DNA of 64,000 nt from Macrobrachium rosenbergii (Eukaryota > Arthropoda > Malacostraca > Decapoda > Palaemonidae): the NCBI RefSeq assembly GCF_040412425.1, contig NC_089788.1, positions 62,900,720-62,964,719 of the forward strand, written 5' to 3'. Position 1 is the stretch's first letter. Every line of letters begins with the position of its first letter. Below the pieces are notes generated by a model. The model worked only from the letters and a program-made list of their open reading frames with translations, ran no database searches and was not told the origin of the DNA. The position numbers and the translations under genes are program-made. Of the stretch, positions 24,050-36,660 are shown in pieces.

Positions 24050-25008
24050 TGGAATTATTTAACAGTGTTGTACATGAAATTCCTTTGTTTCGTTGCTTGT
24101 AGATGGATCCAGATGGTGAATGAAAGGGCTAGCTGAGAGAGAGAGGTGTCGAATTAACTACAGGAATAGCATGCATTAAAGCCTTAATGATATATCATTG
24201 ATCTATCCTAACTCACTGCAGTGTCATGCTAAAATGCTTAAAGATTGCTCTAATCACTCGAGAGGGCGTGTGGATAGCACAGCCGGTCAAAAGACTTTTG
24301 TATCACTTCTGATCTGGAACTTAACTAAACATACAAACGAGGGATGGTAGTGGCGCTTGGAAAAAGGGTCGACTAGGGAGGGGGTTTACCGAGATGGCTG
24401 GAGAGAGAGAGAAGTACACGTGGTGAATCACAGGAGTTATTTGGAGGGTTTTCATTAACAAAAGTCGAGAAATACTACAGTAGGAGGAAAAACAGGCAGC
24501 CAAACTACTCAAGTTCGTCTGAGGCTTACCTTACGAGTCCAAAGGAGCGATCTGGTAGGGTTATCCCGAACTGAAACACTTGGCTGGAGCTGATGGTAGC
24601 AGTCCTGTGAGGACGTGCAAGCGGGAAATGTGCATCCGCTCATGTTGATAGCCAAAACAGCAGTCAGAACAAATCTGGCCGCTGTGAGGCTGGACCGCCT
24701 AGGCCCAGTATGGCTGCTGTCTCAGGTAAGCTCCTTCCAATCCATGCAGTGGCTCCCCCTTTCTCGGCTACCTAGAACGAAAGCATTTCGGCGGCAGAAG
24801 GGAAGGATACAGGAGAAATACAATGAGAGAATTGTGGTATGAGGGCAACCATTTGCAGTCTTTGCACAGGAGCAGATACCTTATAAGTGAGGGTTAAGCC
24901 TTGACCATAAAAGCATCCAAAGTCAAAAGGGAGCGCTCTTGCATGAGGTACTAATGTTTGAATAACCAGTATGTTTACATCAGAGTAATATATTTTTTAA
25001 TGTTGCAG
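24050..25008 (+). other. Intron upstream of mRpL38 exon 25009
   Basis: It is partly GC-richer than its surroundings (24540-24800). Short open frames on both strands have no recognised motif, and no splice-compatible exon could be argued. The acceptor AATGTTGCAG closes the intron at 25008. Confidence 0.45.
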
Positions 25009-25127
25009 GCAACGTGTCAGCCTCGTGTAGAGTTTTCTAGCAAACCTGATGATTTATGGACCCTCATTCTTACCAATCCAGATGGGAATCTATATGATAA
25101 CGATAAAGAATGCCTGCACTGGTTTGT
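25009..25127 (+). CDS. mRpL38: mRpL38, third visible exon (PEBP core)
   Basis: The exon follows AATGTTGCAG and starts in phase 0. It encodes ATCQPRVEFSSKPDDLW, then TLILTNPDGNLYDNDKECLHWFV. This is the strand of the PEBP fold in which family members read 'LWTLLLTS-DG-L...EYLHWL'. The donor TTTGT|GTGAGT leaves two bases of the valine codon, completed by the first base of the next exon. The 119-bp length is consistent with phase 0 in and phase 2 out. Confidence 0.96.
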
Positions 25128-26438
25128 GTGAGTATTTCAGATACCAGTTTTGACTTAAGAGGTTACTGCCTATAAAGTCCCTCGTGTACAGGCATGCTCA
25201 AATATCGTGCAACATGATTCTTTTTGTATCATCCAAAATCTCAGATGCAATGGAAAATGTTGTGGAGTTGCCAAGTAGTGTTAAACCCTATTTTTCATTC
25301 CAATGTCATATATATTGGTAAATGTGTGAATTCACAGCTAACATTATTTTGTCTATGGATTAAAAGATATGATGTCTTTTATTTTCTGATATTTGTAATT
25401 TCAGTGAAATGAATCAAATATATTCATAATTTTTTTGCACTGCTAAGCTCAAAGCATAGTGTGACAAGGTTAGCGGTGCTGCCAAAGACAATTCTCACAA
25501 CTTACCACAAGAAGCAGTTATTGTAGCTACCTGGATAGCATATAACAATACAGTATACCTAATAGGCTCAATAGTCAACAAAATTTTTGAATTAGAAATA
25601 CAAATTAGTACAGTACTAATAACTTTCTTAGAAATTTGTAGTCTGAGGCTGTGTTCAAACTGCCCATGTGTTGCAATAATCTTAGGCTTCTGAGATGCAA
25701 TCTAGTTTACTACAGGATTTGTTTTTAGAGACTACCTGTTCTTTGAATAATAAAAGATGATGATTCTTTGAATTATATCCAAAAGATAGTTACTGGTTTA
25801 AGGTTATTAGTGTTATAATGTCAAGGCCTATGCAACAGATTTTTTTTTAAACTAAAGAAGAATTTTATTTTAAGTCTATCTGCTTGATTTTGGTATGTAA
25901 TTGATTCATGGGGAAACCTGAAGTGCGAGAATTTGTAGATAACTTAATATGTTTTGCTGCCACAAATTGTTAGTAGAGAGATGTGAATGTTAAGAGTAAT
26001 GTAATTTAGCAAGCAAAGAAAATTAACACACTTAGGCCTAGGAACAAAATGTTTGCATTAACCAAAGTGTAACTGTAGAGACAAATGTTTGCCAGTAAGC
26101 CATTATTTTTGAAGTACTGTACTGTAATTAAGAAATATAACACAAAAAATTTTATCTTTTTTTGAAAATACAAATATTCATTTAATAAATATTGAATAAA
26201 TATTTTCAAGATCATTTCATTGTGCTTGCACATCATAGACCTATGTTCTAGGTGATTGACATTGTCACCACTCAGTGGTTGCGTCACACAGGCTACTCCC
26301 ACCTGCTGGTATCAGTGGATGCGTTTTAGCTACAGTAACACTTTCATATTTTATTTCTTTACAATATTTTTTCAGCTTTGAGGGGTAAAAATAATCAAAT
26401 AGGACTACGTATTTAGACTTTTATGGTTGCAAGGCAAT
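25128..26438 (+). other. Intron, no recognised element
   Basis: AT-rich sequence with short open frames only. Nothing recognisable lies here before the inverted-repeat element at 26439. Confidence 0.5.
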
Positions 26439-27956
26439 TACAGGTTGACCATCACTAATCCGGCAATCAGTAGTCCGGAACAATCAGTAATCCGGTGCAT
26501 ATTTCGGCTAGAGTAATTTCTAACGTTTCTGCACTAATTTTCAAATTTCCCAGGTCGCTGTGCTAACTCGCTTGCCGGCCACTTCGATTTGGTGGCACAG
26601 TGTGCTGCATCAACAAACTGGTAGCCTAGCCTACATTATACTGAACTCTATTCACATATTAACAGTATTATACAAACATCAACATAACGAATGTTCATCT
26701 TTTTCATGGATCTTGTAAAAAGTTATGCTTTACTATATTGTTTCCAATTGCATATATTCTCATATAGCTTTTGTATTATAAATTGCGATCAGTGTTTTGT
26801 TTTGGGAATCGATATCGCGGTGTTTATTTCGCCGCATTTAACTAAGTTCAAAGCGCTTCTCTTGGTTCTAGTTAGCGTAAATGAATATGGATACTTTATT
26901 TATTTGGGACAAGGATATTTTTCGTTATACGAAGTGTTTTTAAGTCGAAATATAACATAAATACGTCTCGTTGTGAAATTAATTTAGCTATTTTTTCGTT
27001 AATATATGACGTTTGCGGGAATTGCTGCTGGCCGTTTTGGGAGCATGTTTGTTTTGTGTAAGATTCCGTTCGCTACTTTCTCTTGATTTCATCATAATAC
27101 GAGCTTTACGTATTTATTTCTTATTGGCGTGAAAACAGTAGTAGTAATTTGTATTCTTTCATGCCCAGTAGTTTTGATTAAAATACATTCTCTCCAGTTT
27201 TATTTACAGTCGAGTTTCATCCATGTTGCCGGTGCACGATAATTTATAGTCATTAGCAGCTTGAATATTGTTTTCTCAGCTTCAGCTACAACTTGCAGCT
27301 TAAAGTTACTGTAGCAGTATATTTCCCTGCTGATCTTTTCTCCCAAGCGAATAAGGGTATAGTGTAAAAAATATATCAGTCCTATTGTACAGTACTTAAC
27401 GTCATTTGTGACATAACTACAGTAATTGTGTATTACCTTACGATGGGTGAAATACAAGCAAAACAGTTGTTATCCGATACAATTATTAGCAAAACAACAG
27501 TTTCCTGTTCGGTTGTTTATGGCTGTACGCATTCACGCAAGAGTATAACGTTACTAACAATACTTTTATCATTCTCTTTTACTTTTTTAACTAGCAGATG
27601 GAATAAAGAGATGGAGGAAAAGAAGTTGGTCTATTGTAAGTTGGTCTCTTTCGCTGCCTGCGCAAAATCTAAAAATATTTCCTAAATATTTTTGTATCGT
27701 TATTAATTGCTAACCCCATCGTAAACTCGAAATTTCTTAAGTCGAATTATCGTAACTCGAGCACTACCTGTATTTGATAATTGTCTTTTCTTTATTAACC
27801 AACTTGTACTGATATATGGGAAATTTTAATTCTAGGATGAGGTGCTTAGCTACTGTGTTTCGTGTATTCTAGCCTAATAAATGGCTAATCCGGCTAAATG
27901 GCTAATCTGGCACTATCTAGGCCCCAATGATGCCGGATTGTGATGGTCAACCTGTA
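26439..27956. mobile_element. 1.5-kb Tigger/pogo-like inverted-repeat element, copy 1
   Basis: TA plus CAGGTTGACCATCACTAATC at the left pairs with the inverted right end GATTGTGATGGTCAACCTG plus TA. TA duplication and a CAG start fit the Tc1/mariner-pogo superfamily. Next to the left end, TCCGG motifs recur (AATCCGGCAATCAGTAGTCC). Internal open frames are shared with copy 2 at 45241 but match no transposase that can be recognised, so it is probably non-autonomous. It is intronic in mRpL38. Confidence 0.88.
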
Positions 27957-28782
27957 ATATAAAAATGTAATGAAAATTAAAAAAAATTTTTTTTATTATT
28001 TTAATATTTGAACCTAGGTTTAACGAGGACTTCTTTGTTGAACGCATCCAGCTTGTTGAATGAAAGTTTTGGAAATGTTTCGTCACTGTTTTTCCGAAAT
28101 TTAGCTACATGTAATATTTTCTGACAGTTTTGACATATATGACAGATTTCACTCATATGAAATATGTTATGGCCTTACTTTAGGAAAAGATTGTGTTTTC
28201 GCATTGAAATAGATAAATATGCAGCTTGTTAGTTGCCAGTTATTGAATTTTGAACAAAATCCTATGCAGTCGTGTCGCATCATTTCTGAGCATAGCTGTA
28301 CAATGGACTGTAGATACTACCAAAGAGTCTCTGCCAAGCTTCTTGACTCCCAAGTTGCATTGTTTTTTGTCTTTCACTTTTCATCTATTTCCTTTGGTCT
28401 TACTCCCACATATCTGTCCTGTTCACTAGTTTTCACCTCTTGTTTGAGAGCTGATCCTTCAGGTTAACCTTCAAGACCTCAGAAAGGTGATTTGGTGGTA
28501 TGATTAACGTCGCTGTTGTAATGATAATAATGAATATGATTTAGGTTTTTCTTTTACTGCACTTTCTTTTGATAGATTTTCATAAAGGTATGTGAAGTTT
28601 GATACAATTTTTAAAAATTTATAATGATGCAAATCCCAAATTTTATATTTCTGATTGTCTTATCTTTGCACAGTTTGCAGGTATTTCCTCTTTGAATGTT
28701 TAAGGATTGTTATTATTATAAGACATATAAAGTGTACTATATTGGGAAACTTGTAGTATCATGTTGGAATGAATTTTTTCAG
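27957..28782 (+). other. Intron, no recognised element
   Basis: AT-rich sequence; short open frames on both strands are not supported. The acceptor GAATTTTTTCAG ends at 28782. Confidence 0.5.
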
Positions 28783-28941
28783 GGGAAATATTCCAGGAGG
28801 TGATGTCAGTAAAGGTGATGTTATTTGTGACTATCTTCAGCCCTTCCCACCCAGAGGTGTCGGATATCAGCGTATGGTGTTCCTCTTGTATAAGCAAGAG
28901 GGTACTCTAGATTTCTCCAAATTCCAAAAGCACAATCCTTG
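28783..28941 (+). CDS. mRpL38: mRpL38, fourth visible exon (PEBP core)
   Basis: The first base completes the valine codon, then the exon reads GNIPGGDVSKGDVICDYLQP, FPPRGVGYQRMVFLLYKQEG and TLDFSKFQKHNP. The NIPG and G-x-x-R (GYQR) signatures are those of the PEBP fold, and the FLLYKQ strand matches FLLFKQ of human mL38. The donor TG|GTAAGT leaves two bases. With the exon at 31799 they form TGC, giving ...HNPC-LELRERTF, which agrees with SPC-..LAQRTF in the human protein. The internal gene order of the domain is complete. Confidence 0.97.
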
Positions 28942-29407
28942 GTAAGTAGAAACATCATTTGTAAACTAACACAGTAACTGTTTTTGCACTGTTTTGTGTC
29001 ATCTGGTGCTTAATTTTGTTATTGGGTAAACCTTTTTATAAGTATGGATCCTGATAACTTAATAACTTTTGGCTGTATGGATCTGTTTCTTTTACAGGTA
29101 TCAGAATATTTTCCATGTAACATTTTTGGAAGATTTATCTAAGGAGCAGGTATTATCAACAATTTTTGTGTCTTTCAAGGTTATCATAGATAATACAGTA
29201 GTTTAAATTATATGATAAATAATTAACTGTGTATGTTAAATATTGGTAAAGTTTGTGGTCAACAAAATACTGTACAAAATTTGAATGATTGGTGGGGGGA
29301 GTTCAAGAGTGAATCGAGCATTTTTGGTTTTTGCAGGGCTGGTGCCCTTCTCCCACAAATTTTGAGCGCTGAACATTTAAGCTATTGGTAGGCTACTCAC
29401 TTGGTGG

Positions 29408-29750
29408 TACAGTAAACCACCCGTATTCGCGGTCTCACAATTCGCGGACTCACCTATTTGCGGATTTCTCTGGAACATATATACACATTATTCGTGGAAA
29501 ATTTGCCCATTCGTTGTATTTTTCACTGAAAAATATTCACTAATTACTGTATTTTCATATTTTGTGATAAAACTATCAAAATACTGAGGTGTAAGCATTT
29601 TTAGAGATTTTTTTTTGTTTGAACTATCAAAATAGGCAGTTCTAAGTGTTTTTAGAGGGGTTTTAAGTATTCGCGGATTTTAGCTATTCGCGGGGGGGTG
29701 GGGGTTGTGGTACGCATCCCTCGCAAATATGGGGGGTTTACTATACTGTA
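29408..29750. mobile_element. Tigger-like inverted-repeat element (TACAGTAAACC family)
   Basis: The left end TACAGTAAACCACCCGTATT and the right end ATGGGGGGTTTACTATACTGTA are inverted partners with a TA at each side. Internal TATTCGCGGATTTTAGCTAT motifs echo the ends. It is about 340 bp and non-coding; a right-half copy lies at 2605-2725. Confidence 0.8.
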
Positions 29751-29789
29751 CATTCCTGCAGAATGCCATAAGAAAAAATCAAGCTAATT

Positions 29790-31170
29790 TTCATACCAAT
29801 TCTCATCATAAAAGGTTTTGGAAACAGATACTGGTAGGAAATGTACCCTACAATTAACAGTAATCAAGGAGGGGTGAAAGACTAGGGGACCTAGAGTTGA
29901 GAAAGCCTCTATCCCTTTAAGAACTAAGGTCAGTCTCCAGCCCCTCAGAATCCTTATTAGTAAGTGGTGAAGAGCAAGATTGGGGCAGTGATGAATGTGG
30001 TAGTGAGTGAGGCAACAGATGGCAAAGGTAGCCAGGGTGAGGTAGCAGGTGTTAAATTGAGTGGTGAGGCACAGACAGTGAAGTTGGTGGTGATGGAGCA
30101 GCAAACAATGAAGATGATGTTGATGAGGCAGCAGACAATAAAGATGCCAGTACTGGTGAATTTGGTGGTGAGGCAGCAGGCAGTGAAGATGGTGGTGCTG
30201 CAGTTGACGGTGGCAATTGGTAGTGGGGAATATGGCCAGGGTTGTGAAGATGGTGATCTGGACTGCTAGGAGAAAAACAAGTCTGGACCACAATGATGGA
30301 GGTTTAAAGAAATTGCTATTCTTCTGTAGCTCTGCTGCATTAAATTTTTCCATCTGCATATCCTTTGATTGTGCTGCAAGCTGATCTAAGTAGGTAAATT
30401 TACTGTCAAAGGTCATATGCCAGTAAATTAAGAACAAAACGTTTGAAATAATCAGTAACTTCAAGAACCCAAGTAAGTTGCCAGTTGTTCCTCTTTGCAT
30501 ATCATCATCACATGCATTTCTTCAATAGCATCTTCAAGTGTCAGTGCAGGATTCTACAAGTTGGATGATGTCTTCTGTAATTCTTAAGATTTTCATTGCA
30601 GGTATCAAATTACACCCAAAAAAGTTAGTATTATGGTCTGTAAATGAATTTATCTGGCTGTATTTTCTGAAATTGCAAGACCTTTGAAACTGCTGATTAT
30701 TTCTTAATTGGAGCATTGAATCATATTTGTCTTATTTTGAGGAAGGAGCATGATGACAACAGAAGTATGGTTCTTCTAATAGTATTATGGATGGCCATGG
30801 AAATTGTCCATCACCAGTACATCTTAAAAGACCAGGTTCTTCCACTGACAATAAGTCTCTGATCCCTCAACAGTGAATGTCCATTGTTTCTATGTCCAGG
30901 TCTTGAAGAGCTTTGGGACAAGATGCCTAATAAACAAAGGCTTGTTCTTATAGATCATGGTTGCATTCATAGACATTATTAGTGGGATACAGTACTTGGA
31001 GAACCTCTGACTCCTTGCAGCACATTTCTCCTTGATAATGATGTTTCCAGTTAATGATAGTCTCATCCATGCAAGAAATTTGTGCCACATTATATCCCCT
31101 CCTCTGTTTTTTTGCACTTGAAACTTGTGTTAGAGGTGAATTGTTTGAAAACTTTATTAGAGGCAAAAAA
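29790..31170 (-). pseudogene. Pogo/Tigger-like transposase remnant with a GC-rich minisatellite
   Basis: The - strand from about 31166 reads fragments in alternating frames: PLTQVSSAKKQRRGYNVAQ, SCMDETIINWKHHYQG, then LVMDNFHGHP near 30800, LPQNKTNMIQ-type sequence followed by ISSFKGL near 30680, then LEDAIEEMH and KEEQL near 30480. The order resembles the DDE domain of Tigger/JRK transposases (DN-PGH, then PPNTTS-IQP-DQG). Many stops are present. At about 30055-30215 the copy carries an imperfect ~40-bp repeat that makes a 238-residue His/Leu-rich frame with no real coding content. The call rests on motif order only. Confidence 0.5.
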
Positions 31171-31798
31171 ATTATGTTTTTATCATAAAATAAGGTGATT
31201 TAATAAGACCACTGAGTTACATTTACTTTCATAGGGATCATCAGTAAAAAAGATTTATGATTTATATATAAGCCCTGTGCTTTTCTGCTAAGTGGTACTT
31301 GGGTATGTAAGCAAAAAAAAAAAAAGAATGGAATAAATTCTAAAGTCTTCATGCTGAAACACTGACATTGCTGGAGTGTGCAGGGAAGATTGTATCACTG
31401 ATTAGGAAGTATAGCTAGAGCTTGACCAGTGGAAAGGCCCTGATGACAAGGAAAGCCATTGATAAGGATTTGGACCAGATAGGAATTTAGATAGAGTTGA
31501 AGAGATCTCATAAGACATCTAAACTCTTCAAGGGCAGACCTGATGCCAAAATATTGATGATGATGTCAACAATGAGGAAATATCTACTTGAGTGGTTTCT
31601 TTCTTCACAGTATTATTTTGGTTTACTGTGTTGCCAAGATTACCAAAGTAAGAGAGAAACTTGTTCAGAACAAAATTAGCCATTATTGTCTTAATTCCTT
31701 GTAGTTTCATTTATAGTTTTATGTTACAACAATTTTTTACTTATATGGATGCTATAAAATGTAGTTATCAGACAGATTACATTTTATTTTCTTTACAG

Positions 31799-31935
31799 CT
31801 TAGAACTTCGAGAGCGGACATTCTCTACCTTAGATTTCTACCGTGAACATCAAGATGAAATTACACCAGCAGGTGTTGCCTGGTTCCAGTCTGACTGGGA
31901 CTCAACTTTGACGAATGTTTTCCACAAGAAACTTA
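31799..31935 (+). CDS. mRpL38: mRpL38, fifth visible exon
   Basis: The acceptor TTCTTTACAG is followed by C, which completes TGC with the fourth exon. The exon then reads LELRERTFSTLDFYREHQDE, ITPAGVAWFQSDWDSTLTNV and FHKKL. Human mL38 has RTFRTFDFYKKHQ and TPAGLSFFQ at the corresponding place. The donor CTTA|GTAAGT leaves one base. A 10-kb intron follows, the longest in the gene, holding nested retroelements. Confidence 0.96.
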
Positions 31936-32039
31936 GTAAGTTGATGTCATCCATTTGTGCACTGGCTGGACTTAATTTTTTTGAAATATAGAATGTACGG
32001 ATATTGATATTGTTCAAGCTGGTGTTTAAAAAATGACAT

Positions 32040-32460
32040 CAACACAAGCAGTGATCTATAGTGAAAGGATAAGGAAGACTAGAGGGTAGTAGCAAAAGCC
32101 AGGAATGAGGCATGTAGTACTAATAGAAACAATAAGGCAAAGGAAAGATCTTAAGGTTAGCCACAGCAAGAAACAAAAGCACAATGTACATAACCTGTAA
32201 AGAATATCAAGGGAGCAGATCAAAAAGTGCTCAGGAAAGAAGTGGGACATTGTAAAAAGAGAGAAGGAATATTTTAAAAAGTACTAAATGGTGAAAATAA
32301 GAGATTCCCAAGGGGGGATGGAAATCCCAGTTTTGGAATGTTTCGTGAGAGGAGAGGAGAGGTAAAGGAAGCTCTGAAAAAGATAGAGTGATAAAGCTGC
32401 TAGGTCAGATGGCATACCTATTGGCAAAGAGGTAGTAGATTTTATTGGGGATGAATTTTA
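32040..32460 (+). mobile_element. RTE-type LINE, left part, split by an insertion
   Basis: The + strand reads RRGEVKEALKKI near 32355-32390, then KAARSDGIPI (family KAAGPDGIP) and VVDFIGDEF ending at about 32458. This is the segment just before the reverse transcriptase fingers in RTE elements. It stops abruptly at 32460 and continues at 39116 with V-N-LAKIF. Stops and shifts show decay. Confidence 0.7.
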
Positions 32461-32462
32461 CT

Positions 32463-32610
32463 GTTAAAGATAGCTTATATTTCCACGCCGATTGGAAAGT
32501 TGGCATTCAAACAAGAGAATAGATCGAATGGCTGCCAAGATGACTGTCTAGTACATGTTCTCCACCAGGTGTGTTTTGAGTGTTGTAACCCTTGTTAGAA
32601 TTCTCCTTGC
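32463..32610 (+). repeat. Left inverted end of the 6.6-kb element
   Basis: It matches the reverse complement of about 38920-39085 at roughly four of five positions by eye. It begins TACTGTTAAAG directly after the LINE segment. Confidence 0.8.
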
Positions 32611-33598
32611 TGTCCTTGTGTATAGGGGCCTGTTGGTGTGTCATGGTTTTGGCAGCTACCTGCTATCATGGTACTGTGCATTTATTTTTCCTAGGATGCC
32701 TTCCACTGGAATCAAGGCTAAGAATGCCAGGTTCTGTAAGAATGATTACTGTGTTAGCAGGATGTTGATTTATAGGAGATAGACATACTGTTTGTGCTGG
32801 CTGCCCGTTTTCTCTTTTAATAAGTGAGGTCTTTCTGTATTTCCCACTGAATGGCTTTCTTGGCCCCAGTGCCTGGGCTTTTGCCCTAAATATCATACAT
32901 CCATCCATCCTTTGCTTCCTCTTACTTCTTCCTAATGAACACCATATTCTTTGGAAGCTTGGATTTCAAGTCAGTGGCCCTTGTGGGCTTGTTCCATATG
33001 AATAGGTTTCATCTACTGAATAATGGTAATATATAATAATAATAATGTTTCTCTTTCCAATCTAATCATGGTTACAGTATCTTCTGTTGTTTCCAAGCTA
33101 GATATTATTCTAGCTGCTTAGCTTTCTAAGGGTTTGTTGCATGGGAGTGCTCTCAAGTCTGTTGAGTTGATCTCAGATGAGGCAGGAGAGTTGTTACTTT
33201 TTTCCTCCCCCCTCCCCCTCCCCCCAACCTTTTCCATTTTCTTTGGTGCTCCATTTTCTTTTGCTCAGCTTTGCATTTGCCTCCTGTCTCCTTTTCATCA
33301 AGTTGTGGATTCATTGTGGATAGTTGACTGCTATCACCTGCTATCGCCAGTTCTTGCCTCTGGCGGAAGAAGAGTTTGAATCGGAGGAATCTCCTTTGGT
33401 TTGTCAACGTTTGCTGGAGCATTGCACTTAGCTTTCCTCATTTAGTGGAGGAAAGGGGCCATGTCCACAGTAGGTCTTGGTTATCTTTGAGTATGTTGGC
33501 ACCCATTAAGTATTTGGAGAACGAGAACCCAACTTTCTACTCCAGTTAGAGTGTGTTATGTAGTTTTCTTGTACTCTGCTGCCCAAAGCTGAGGTTGA

Positions 33599-33692
33599 GG
33601 CACCAGCTTAGTGTGCTTGTGGCACCAGCTTAGTGTGCTTGTGGCGCCAACTTAGGGAGTTTGTGGTGCCAGCTTAAAGTGTTTGTAGCACC
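33599..33692 (+). repeat. ~23-bp tandem repeat
   Basis: About four imperfect copies of GGCACCAGCTTAGTGTGCTTGT lie in a row inside the 6.6-kb element. Confidence 0.85.
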
Positions 33693-33716
33693 AGTGGAAT
33701 TTTATCAAGGAAGAGT

Positions 33717-34018
33717 GTAGTTCCTCGTTGGACGAGTTGGTAGAGTTGTCGGCTAGCACTTGAACTCTGGCCTAGCACTCTGCTAGGCCCGAGTTCGAGT
33801 CTTCAGCCGGCCAATGAAGAATTAGAGGAATTTATTTCTGGTGATAGAAATTAATTTCTCGGTATAATGTGGTTCAGATTTCACAATAAGCTGTAGGTCC
33901 TGTTGCTAGGTAACCAATTGGTTCTTAGCCATGTAAAATAAGTCTAATCCTTTGGGCCAGCCCTAGGAGAACTGTTAATCAGCTCAGTGGTCTGGTTAAA
34001 CTAAGATATACGTAACTT
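33717..34018 (+). repeat. tRNA-derived SINE, full copy
   Basis: A tRNA-like head has an A box TGGACGAGTTGG (33729-33740) and a B box GAGTTCGAGTC (33791-33801). It is followed by the body shared with 43198-43498 (GAGGAATTTATTTCTGGTG, GTTGCTAGGTAACCAATTGG) and the tail GGTCTGGTTAAACTAAGATA. It is nested in the 6.6-kb DIRS-like element. Confidence 0.85.
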
Positions 34019-34099
34019 AACAAGGAAGAGTGTTAGAGTTTTTGAATTGAGCAGTCAAACCCTTTGATGCTGCAGGCGAATGTTATATAACTTGGTTTT

Positions 34100-36660
34100 G
34101 AAGAAGTGTGAACACTTGTGCTCCTATCTGTCATAAAATGCTTATTCTGCTAGGAGATGGCAGCTGTTTTGATTTCTCCATTGGGTCACCTTCTAAGCCT
34201 GACTCTATAAATTGATAAAGGAGGATATATTGGTACAAGTCCTACCTCTTTCTCACAGGAATTTTATACCTTTCAGGAACCTGTTCAAGTCTTAGGTTCT
34301 GTTAGGAGGTGAATTGCAGGCCGTCTGGCATATTTGGAAAGTCTTGGGAGCAGTGCCTTGAATTGGTGGAGGTACTGAAGGAATTATGATTAGTTTTGGG
34401 TTTCTCCTCCACTGGCTAAGTCTCCTACAGCCGCTCCTTTGTGTCTTCTCCAGCAGAAGTACCTTGTTCTTCAGTAAGAGGCTGTAATTCGAGAGAATGT
34501 AATGGAGCAGGTGACGGTAATTCATTGGGATTCTACCTGCGACGTTTTCCTCTTGCCATAAGCAACTAGAAATTGGCTCCAAGTGTTGGACAGATCGGGA
34601 CTGAACGACTTAATGCCTCTGCTTCTATTCTTTTTGGTTTTTTCCAGCAAGGTTTGAGTGACTATGCAAAAGAATGATTGGATGTTTTGGGGGACATGCA
34701 GGGTGCATTTTCCTCATACCAATACATCTTGCCATGCAATTTCCTTCGATGTCTATTTACAGGGAAGGTATTGCTATTCAAGGCGCTGTTTTGGCCCATG
34801 TGCAGCTCCTCAAGTATTCACAAGTAATTTGTTGCCCATAGGCAGATGGTTTCATCTTTCAGGAGCAAGAATTCTTTTCTACTGAGTCAACTGGTTCAAG
34901 TTGGCTGACTCAGCCAATGGCATTCCAAAGACCAAGGTACTATTGCTTCACCTGGCTCAGTCTCTCTGCAGTATGATTTTCAGTCGGCTTCCTTAACTCC
35001 TATTCAGTCCATTCTTATCTGGTGATGAGGGTATACTTTTGCAATTTTCAGGTTTTTCTGTCAGAAGACAAATACCTGTAGGCACTTCTTGCTTCGCAAA
35101 GAATTTTAGCCCTTAAGGAAGCTTCCTACGTGGTAATAGCTTTTTCGTTAGGAAACATGACCTCACTTGAGAATATTTCAGAATAATTAGGCACAATTAC
35201 AGTGCAGTCTCAGCATAGCAGATTACAACTTACAGCAAACATTTGTTAAACTTGAAAGTAAATCAAGAACTATCATTGTTGCCAGGTTCTTTAGTAGGGA
35301 TGCCGAAACCAAGAATGCACAAGTTTATTCTTGAACCTACATCCAGGTTTTATTTTTTCCTTCCGTCATGTGACACAAAAACAAAGAGTTTTGGTAAGAG
35401 TCATTACAGACTCACAATACACCATAGAATGGTCAACATTACACCTGGTAAACCTTACTGAGAAGTCAGGGTGATGGAAAGACCATCAAAGATTCCTAGC
35501 AGGTTTATTCCTGGTCAGAAACTAGTCATAGCAGAAAGACTGCATCTTTGAGTGAAATGTGAAACAAAATATTGGTTTGCTAGTTCATTCCACAGAAGGA
35601 CAATGTTTTTGGTGATTTAGGATTCAGGAAGGACAAAACCTACCTACAGTGTGATTACATTTGTGAGCCCAACAGTCGCTGTGGAATTAAAGGGACACTC
35701 AAATTTGGACTTAGGAGCTTGCAGATGAGCAGGAACAGCCAGTCTACTACTTCTTCTTTGAGGGCCTTCAAGCTTGAGCGATGGATGCCTTTCTTAAAGT
35801 TTGGCCTGAGTCAGACTCATATGCTTTCCTTCTTTATCTACTCTAAGGAAAGTATTGAATATGCCTTCCCCCTTTTTCTACTTTAAGGAAAGTATTGAAG
35901 AAATATCAAGTGCAAGAATTGCTCAGTGACTCCTGGAGCCATAGTAGCCTTAGAGGGCATGATTTTCGGACTTTCTAGCTCCCTCGGTAGATACCTCTCA
36001 TATACTACCGTTAAGGAGAAATAGATCCAAACTACCGAATTCTATGCAATTCCAACTTCAGCATCCCACACTTAACTGCTTGAGATGCTCATCTGTCTCC
36101 TCCCAGTAAGGGGGTTTTCAAAGGTGTCACAGATTCTATCTTTAATCAAGTAGGGAACAACTGTGGCCTTGCATCAGAAGCAGCAGTCAGTGTATTGCTC
36201 CGAGTGCCTTTTTAGAGGAATTTTCAGCACCTGTACTTCTGTAGACATCAAAGTTTCTCTGCTTTCTTAGATATATTAAAAGTTTTTCGCTGTCTACGTT
36301 CAAGGTTATCGTTCCATGCTTAGTCATGTGCAGTTGGATCTGGCTAATGATCAGAGCCTTAAGGTGTTGAGATAAGTTGATATTGAACCTCTTGCAACTC
36401 AGTTTTAATCTCTTTCTGGAATTTAGATGCAGCTTTAAAATTTTATTTGCAGATCCTTTTGATCCTTTGGGATGAGTTGCATTGAAATATTTACTATGAA
36501 ACTCTCTTTTTGTTAGTACAATCAGCAGTTTAAAGAGTAAATTTATTGCAAGCACTCTCATTAAGGCTGTTGTAAAGGGAATGCTAATTTTATCTTTTTG
36601 CCGTAGAGCTGAGAATGATGTTAGGGCTAAGTTTTTCTGAGAACTATACAAGTTCCAATT
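34100..36660 (+). pseudogene. Retroelement coding remnant (tyrosine recombinase part recognisable)
   Basis: The region has retroelement-like composition with many short open frames in changing phases and no continuous ORF. The only motif recognised is around 36300-36420, where VQGYRSMLSHV resembles the KGYR-L-HVF segment of DIRS recombinases. The RT and RNase H parts could not be identified. Confidence 0.4.

Noticed and set aside
24595..24850. A GC-richer stretch with a CTCAG|GTAAGC donor-like site inside an mRpL38 intron
   Set aside because: No acceptor, frame or homology supports an exon, and mRpL38 reads correctly without it.
26691..27685. Frames of 85-89 codons inside the 1.5-kb element, recurring in the second copy at 45550-46467
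   Set aside because: They recur because the whole element is duplicated. Starts and stops are shifted between the copies and no transposase motif is seen.
29784..30500. A 238-codon - strand frame rich in His, Leu and Cys
   Set aside because: Much of it is an imperfect ~40-bp repeat and the rest overlaps a transposase remnant read in another frame. Its length comes from the repeat.
33729..33801. Possible tRNA gene by A and B boxes (also at 43226-43280)
   Set aside because: The heads do not fold into a convincing cloverleaf as read, and each continues into a shared SINE body and tail.
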